Translations under genes and position numbers: made by a program
Source of the DNA: DTKY01 sp037440765
GTDB lineage: Bacteria; Acidobacteriota; Terriglobia; Bryobacterales; Bryobacteraceae
NCBI GenBank assembly: GCA_037440765.1
Contig: JBBITL010000121.1
Coordinates: 1 to 9,931 of the forward strand
Length of the DNA: 9,931 nucleotides
Reading direction: 5' to 3'
In this document: positions 5,900 to 9,931 of the stretch, piece by piece
Numbering within the stretch: the stretch's first letter is position 1
How the letters are laid out: each line of letters begins with the position of its first letter
The notes under the pieces: generated by a model
What the model saw: the letters and a program-made list of their open reading frames with translations, nothing else
Told to the model about the DNA's origin: nothing
Databases searched by the model: none

Positions 5900-7096
5900 A
5901 TGCGCCCAGCAGCCGCCGTGTGTTTCTGTGGTCTGATCTTTTCTGCCCTGCTTCCAGCAGCGGATAGCCGCGCCGTCGCCGAAGCCGCCTTTGATGAACT
6001 GATGCGGCGGGACTTCACCGCCCTCTCCGCGCGCTTCTCGCCGCAGGTGCGGGCCGCGATAACGCCAGAGATGTTCGCCGCCCAGGTTGTGCCGTTACTG
6101 GAGAGCTTCGGGGCGCTGCGCTCGGGGCGCCCGCAGCCGCGCTATCTACAGGCCCAGGGAAACGATGTCTTCATCTTCCCCGCCGAGTTCGAGAACAACC
6201 GAGCGAACATAGTCGTGGCGGTGAACCCCGAGGGCCAGATCGCCGGGCTGGTCTACCAGCCCCCTGACCCGGAGGCGCCGAAGGCCGGGGAACTGGTTGT
6301 CGCTACGGGCAACATACGCCTGCCGGCCACTCTGACGCTCCCGGAAGGCCCCGGTCCCTTCCCGGTGATCGTGCTGGTCCACGGCAGCGGTCCGCACGAC
6401 CGCGATGAGACTATAGCAGCCAACGCCCCGTTCCGGGACCTGGCCGAAGGGCTTTCCAAGCGCGGCGTGGGCACGCTGAGGTACGTGAAGCGCACCAGGC
6501 AGTCTCCTCAGAGCCCGGTGGCGACGGTTGAGCAGGAAGTGATAGAGGACGCCTTGAGCGCGCTGGCGCTGGCGCGGCAGCAGGGCCGCGTCGACGCCAG
6601 GAGGGTCTTCCTGCTGGGGCACTCCCTGGGCGGATACCTGGCGCCGCGCATCGCCGTGCGGGACCCGGCCGCCGCGGGCGTGATCATTCTTGCCGGCAGC
6701 GTCCGGCCGATTGACGTGCTGGCGCGCGAGCAGGTAAAGTACCTCGGCGCGCCTCCCGAGACGGTCGACAAGATCATGGCGGGCGTGCCCGCCTCCTACT
6801 GGGAGGACCTGAAGGGCTACGATCCGGTGGCAGCCGCGCTAAGAGTCTCCGCGCCGGTCCTGATCCTTCAGGGGGAGCGCGACTACCAGGTCACCATGGA
6901 GGACTTCGGCCTCTGGAAGAAAGGGCTAGAAGGCCGCACGAATACGGCCTTCAAGAGCTACCCCAAGCTGAACCACCTGTTCCTGGAGGGCGAGGGCAAG
7001 TCGCTGCCGGCCGAATACGGCAAGCCGGGCCGCATCCCGGATTACGTGTTCGACGACATCGCCGCCTTTGTGAAGAGCGCCAGGGCGCCGAACTAG
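5900..7096 (+). CDS. Secreted DUF3887-alpha/beta hydrolase (serine esterase/peptidase-like)
   Basis: This is a predicted exported serine hydrolase of 398 residues; the substrate (ester, amide or small peptide) is unknown. Residues 1-22 form a signal peptide (MRPAAAVCFCGLIFSALLPA), possibly cut after the Ala-rich end. About 25-120 match the DUF3887 pattern (AEAAFDELMRRDFTALSARF ...), a small domain often found before such hydrolases. About 125-395 are the alpha/beta hydrolase fold: HGSGPHDRDE near 161-170 (oxyanion region), NAPFRDLAEGLSKRGVGTLR, nucleophile elbow GHSLGG with Ser242, the likely acid Asp328 in QGERDYQV, and His359 in LNHLF. The triad is complete, so it is probably active. The open frame extends upstream to 5771 inside the TPR gene, but the signal peptide, the preceding stop and the -10 element all favour 5900. 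Its TAG lies within the AGGAG of the next gene, indicating one operon. Confidence 0.87.
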   Translation: MRPAAAVCFCGLIFSALLPAADSRAVAEAAFDELMRRDFTALSARFSPQVRAAITPEMFAAQVVPLLESFGALRSGRPQPRYLQAQGNDVFIFPAEFENNRANIVVAVNPEGQIAGLVYQPPDPEAPKAGELVVATGNIRLPATLTLPEGPGPFPVIVLVHGSGPHDRDETIAANAPFRDLAEGLSKRGVGTLRYVKRTRQSPQSPVATVEQEVIEDALSALALARQQGRVDARRVFLLGHSLGGYLAPRIAVRDPAAAGVIILAGSVRPIDVLAREQVKYLGAPPETVDKIMAGVPASYWEDLKGYDPVAAALRVSAPVLILQGERDYQVTMEDFGLWKKGLEGRTNTAFKSYPKLNHLFLEGEGKSLPAEYGKPGRIPDYVFDDIAAFVKSARAPN

Positions 7097-7105
7097 GAGC
7101 GGACC

Positions 7106-9790
7106 GTGAGGCGCTGGCTTGCGGTAACTGGAATCCTGGCGCTCTGGGCGCCGGCCCAGCAGTCCCCTCCGCCGCAGGTTGAGATCATACGCGACCGCTG
7201 GGGCATTCCGCACATCTTTGCCGCGCGCGAGGCCGACGCCTTCTTCGGGGCGGGCTATGCCGCGGCCGAGGACCGGCTCCTCCAAATGGACCTGCTGCGG
7301 AGGCGCGCTCGTGGCCGCCTGGCTGAAGTGTTCGGCGCCAGTTGGATCGCCTCGGACCGGAAATTCCGCGTCACGCAGGTGGGCCGCTTCTGCACGGAGG
7401 CCGCCGCCAACAGCCCGGCGGAGATCCGCGGCTACCTGCGGGCCTACGCCGCCGGCGTTAACGCCTACATGCGCCGGAACCCGGAGCAGGTGGCCCAGCG
7501 CTTCGCCCGGCTTGGAACGCTGCCCGCCGCCTGGACCGACGCCGATTGCATCTGCGCCTGGATGGGCGTCGCCGAAGTATTCGACCGCCTGTACGACGAA
7601 ACGGCTGTAAATCTATACCGGGAGTTCCGGCAGCTTGCGGCGCAACTGGGCGAAGAAGCGGCGCTGAAGCAGCGGGGGATGGTCATCGACGACGCGGCCG
7701 CCGTGGTCCCCGAGGAGGAGATGGCCAGAAACGACGCCGTCTACCCCAGGCTCAAGGCCCGCGCGCCGACGCCCGGCTGGTGGTTCCGCAGCTACCCCGA
7801 CGACATGCTGCGCTTCAGCCATGCCTGGGCCGTGGACGGCTCGCGCACTGTGAGCGGCAAGCCGCTGCTCGAGAGCGATCCTCAGACCTCGGTCAACAAC
7901 CCGCCGCTATGGCACGAGTTTCACGTCAGCGCCGGCAGGCTCGACGTCCGCGGCATCAGCGTGGCGGGCTCTCCGGGCATGCTCATCGGCTTCAACCGGA
8001 ACCTCGCCTGGGGCGCCACTGCGCTGGGCGGATCCTCGACGATAACCTTTCTCGACAAGGCCTCCGGCGGAGGCTACCTGTACGAGGGACAGGAGCATCC
8101 CCTGGAACGGATGTTGGAAGGCATAGAGGTCAAGGGCTCCGGGCTGGTTCTGGCCGAGGCGCTGCGGACGCGCCACGGCACGGTGTTCAACCCGCTGGTT
8201 TCCGGGGTCCCGGCGGGCGACCTCTACGTCAGCCACAACCGGCAGTTCGAGGAACAGCGCACGTCGGTTGAAGGGATGCTGCTGATGATGCGGGCCTCCA
8301 ACTGGGCGGAGTTCCGCGCGGCGATGGAGCGGTACTACAGCCCGGGCCTGCACATCGTCTACGCCGACACCAGCGGCAACATCGGCTACCAGACTCTGGT
8401 CCACGTGCCGCTGACCAGACGCACGCCGCGCATGGCGCTGGAGGGCTGGACCGGACAGGACGAGGTACTCGGCCGCATCCCGCTCGACGAGATGCCCCAC
8501 ATGCTGAATCCCCGCTCCCGCGTGATAAGCCACGCCAACAACCTGCCCGTCGGCTCCTGGTATCCCCACGACCTGGGCATCGGGACCGGGGGCACGGGCC
8601 ACTCAACCCGGTCGCTGCGGCTGGTGCAACTGCTGGCCGGCGACCGCAAGTTCTCGCCCGAGACATTCGAGTCCGACATCCACCGCGACGACGTGTCCGC
8701 CAACGTGGCCGCGCTGTTCCCGGTCGCCCGGAGGATTGCCCAGCAGGTGGGCTTGCGGGATACCGCCCTGGCCAGCCTGCTCGATCAACTCCGGGACTGG
8801 GACCTGCGCTACCGCGCCGGCCGTTCCACCTATCCGGCCGCCATGGCGCTGGCGGCGACCATGGTGACTCCCTACCGGCAGAGTCCGCTCAACGCCCGCC
8901 TGGGGGGAGGAGAAGGAGGGATTTCGCACCTCGCGCGCCGCATCCAGGCGCAGTACGGAGACGGCACGGCCGTGCCGGTCGATCCCGACGTGAGGGAGTA
9001 CCTGATGGCCTGGCTTCAGAGCGCGGCCGCGAATCTTCAGCAACAGACCGGCGGCAGGCCGCCCGCCGACGGCGAGTCGCGCGAGTTCCACTCGATGCCC
9101 TACCAGCGCAACGGGCCGCTTCAGTTCCCGGCCATAGACTCGCGCCTGGACCTCACGTCGCCCGCGCTGGCCTGCGGGCAGGTGGGCACCATCTGGTCGC
9201 AACCGGGGAACTCGTTCACCCAGATAGTGGACCTGGGCGACGTGGACAACTCACGCACGATCCTGCCGCCAGGAATCTCCGAGGACCCCGCCAGCCCCCA
9301 CCGAACCGATCAGATGGATCTGTGGGTCAAGGGCACGACACATCCGGCGCCGTTGTCGCGACAGAGGGTCATGGAGATAGCCGCGTCCACGCTGACGCTC
9401 GCGGTGGAGGACTACGTGGCGCCTGCTCCAGTGATCCTTACCATGGACGGCACGGGCGGCGGCCCGGCGGCGGCCCTGGTTCTGCGCGTAAGCCCCGCGG
9501 GCGCGTCTTCCTGGGAACCGCTCCCCGTCCGCCCGGGGCCGCCCACGGACCAGGTCTTCCTGGTGCTGTTCGCCACCGGCGCGCGGGACCGCAGCTCAAT
9601 GGGCGCCGTCAGCGTCAGGATCGGCGGGGTGGATTGCGAGGTTCTGTACGTGGGACCGCAGGGGACCTACCCGGGCCTGGACCAGATCAACGTGCGGCTG
9701 CCGCGCTCGCTGGCCGGGCGCGGCAGCGTCACAGCCGAACTCATCATCGACGGACGGCGGTCGAATCTGCCGGCGCTCACGATCGAGTAG
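7106..9790 (+). CDS. Secreted penicillin acylase-family Ntn hydrolase with a Solibacter-type C-terminal domain
   Basis: Family members are N-terminal nucleophile amidases that cleave themselves into alpha and beta chains and hydrolyse penicillins, acyl-homoserine lactones or other amides; the substrate cannot be read here. Residues 1-17 are a signal peptide ending APA. The alpha-chain region shows RDRWGIPHIFA (~29-39) and AEDRLLQMDLLRRRARGRLA (~54-73). The beta chain should begin at Ser238 in SHAWAVDGSRTVSGKPLLES, followed by SPGMLIGFNRNLAWGAT and SHANNLP (Asn478/479, candidate catalytic Asn). The residue before Ser238 is Phe and the one after is His; Gly/Ala and Asn are more usual, so processing may differ. 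Residues ~770-894 add a beta-rich domain with VGPQGTYPGLDQINVRLP (849-866) and a terminal strand, resembling TIGR03437. The GTG start at 7106 has AGGAG at 7095-7099, overlapping the preceding stop. At 894 residues it is longer than typical acylases because of the added domain. Confidence 0.9.
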   Translation: MRRWLAVTGILALWAPAQQSPPPQVEIIRDRWGIPHIFAAREADAFFGAGYAAAEDRLLQMDLLRRRARGRLAEVFGASWIASDRKFRVTQVGRFCTEAAANSPAEIRGYLRAYAAGVNAYMRRNPEQVAQRFARLGTLPAAWTDADCICAWMGVAEVFDRLYDETAVNLYREFRQLAAQLGEEAALKQRGMVIDDAAAVVPEEEMARNDAVYPRLKARAPTPGWWFRSYPDDMLRFSHAWAVDGSRTVSGKPLLESDPQTSVNNPPLWHEFHVSAGRLDVRGISVAGSPGMLIGFNRNLAWGATALGGSSTITFLDKASGGGYLYEGQEHPLERMLEGIEVKGSGLVLAEALRTRHGTVFNPLVSGVPAGDLYVSHNRQFEEQRTSVEGMLLMMRASNWAEFRAAMERYYSPGLHIVYADTSGNIGYQTLVHVPLTRRTPRMALEGWTGQDEVLGRIPLDEMPHMLNPRSRVISHANNLPVGSWYPHDLGIGTGGTGHSTRSLRLVQLLAGDRKFSPETFESDIHRDDVSANVAALFPVARRIAQQVGLRDTALASLLDQLRDWDLRYRAGRSTYPAAMALAATMVTPYRQSPLNARLGGGEGGISHLARRIQAQYGDGTAVPVDPDVREYLMAWLQSAAANLQQQTGGRPPADGESREFHSMPYQRNGPLQFPAIDSRLDLTSPALACGQVGTIWSQPGNSFTQIVDLGDVDNSRTILPPGISEDPASPHRTDQMDLWVKGTTHPAPLSRQRVMEIAASTLTLAVEDYVAPAPVILTMDGTGGGPAAALVLRVSPAGASSWEPLPVRPGPPTDQVFLVLFATGARDRSSMGAVSVRIGGVDCEVLYVGPQGTYPGLDQINVRLPRSLAGRGSVTAELIIDGRRSNLPALTIE

Positions 9791-9794
9791 GGCG

Positions 9795-9931
9795 TCATTT
9801 TACCCCGGTTTTGCCGGGCTCAACCTTGATGTTGACGCCCCTCTTCACCAGGCCGCTCAACTGGCCGATGTCGATAGGACCGTTCACGTAGACCACCGTC
9901 AGTTCCCGGCGCTGGCTGACCATGACGGCCA
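9795..9931 (-). CDS. C-terminal end of a small protein, possibly DUF4252-like (partial)
   Basis: On the minus strand a frame runs in from the window edge and stops at TGA (9795-9797), giving 45 complete codons: ...VSQRRELTVVYVNGPIDIGQ, LSGLVKRGVNIKVEPGKTG, VK. The alternating hydrophobic strand TVVYVNGPID followed by a short helix resembles the end of DUF4252-type proteins, in which LTVVxIxGxID is followed by a leucine-rich helix; this is from memory and weak. The frame is open throughout and is the most protein-like reading of this end. It converges on the acylase gene with only 4 nt between the two stop codons. The start and most of the protein lie outside the window. Confidence 0.5.
   Translation of the reverse strand, partial: AVMVSQRRELTVVYVNGPIDIGQLSGLVKRGVNIKVEPGKTGVK

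Noticed and set aside
9804..9818. CCCGG-TTTTG-CCGGG hairpin near the acylase stop
   Set aside because: The stem is only 5 bp and no U-run follows it on either strand (the T-run precedes it on the plus strand), so it does not qualify as an intrinsic terminator.
9322..9891. 189-codon plus-strand frame overlapping the acylase end
   Set aside because: It is an out-of-frame shadow of the acylase C-terminal domain with Gly/Arg-rich composition.

Overview
The window is GC-rich bacterial DNA that most likely comes from an Acidobacteriota genome of the Bryobacterales/Solibacter group. Two observations support this. The penicillin-acylase-like protein ends in what looks like the Solibacter C-terminal domain (TIGR03437-like, with the signature GLDQINVRLP). 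The CarD/CdnL regulator also has the acidobacterial look. This placement is from memory of the families, not from a search. No phage, IS, CRISPR, tRNA or rRNA signal was seen.

Layout: (1) 15-~155, minus strand, the last ~40 codons of a GNAT acetyltransferase without the rest of the gene, probably a decayed remnant. (2) 244-1233, a complete long-chain trans-polyprenyl diphosphate synthase (quinone side chain) with its own likely promoter. (3) 1380-1889, a CarD/CdnL transcription factor behind a near-consensus sigma70 promoter. (4) 1890-2167, a spacer holding a GC-rich hairpin, a possible promoter, a second hairpin and a doubtful 46-codon ORF. (5) 2168-4228 and 4225-5880, a tightly coupled pair sharing ATGA: a modular protein (N-terminal C2CH zinc-binding motif, long Pro/Ala-rich linker, one membrane helix, LamG/concanavalin-like C-terminus) and a protein that is almost wholly a gapless run of 34-residue TPR repeats. 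(6) 5900-7096 and 7106-9790, two predicted secreted hydrolases in one likely operon: a DUF3887-alpha/beta hydrolase and a penicillin acylase-family Ntn hydrolase. (7) 9795-9931, minus strand, the C-terminus of a small protein that converges on the acylase gene.

How the genes may work together: the synthase and CarD are housekeeping genes under separate promoters. The zinc-motif/TM/LamG protein and the TPR protein are the best candidate for an undescribed system. Their co-translation suggests that they act together, perhaps as a membrane-anchored scaffold with the TPR superhelix as the protein-docking part; this is inference. The two exported hydrolases probably act on esters or amides in the periplasm or outside the cell. 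Their likely promoter is an extended -10 element placed so that the first transcript would be leaderless or nearly so.
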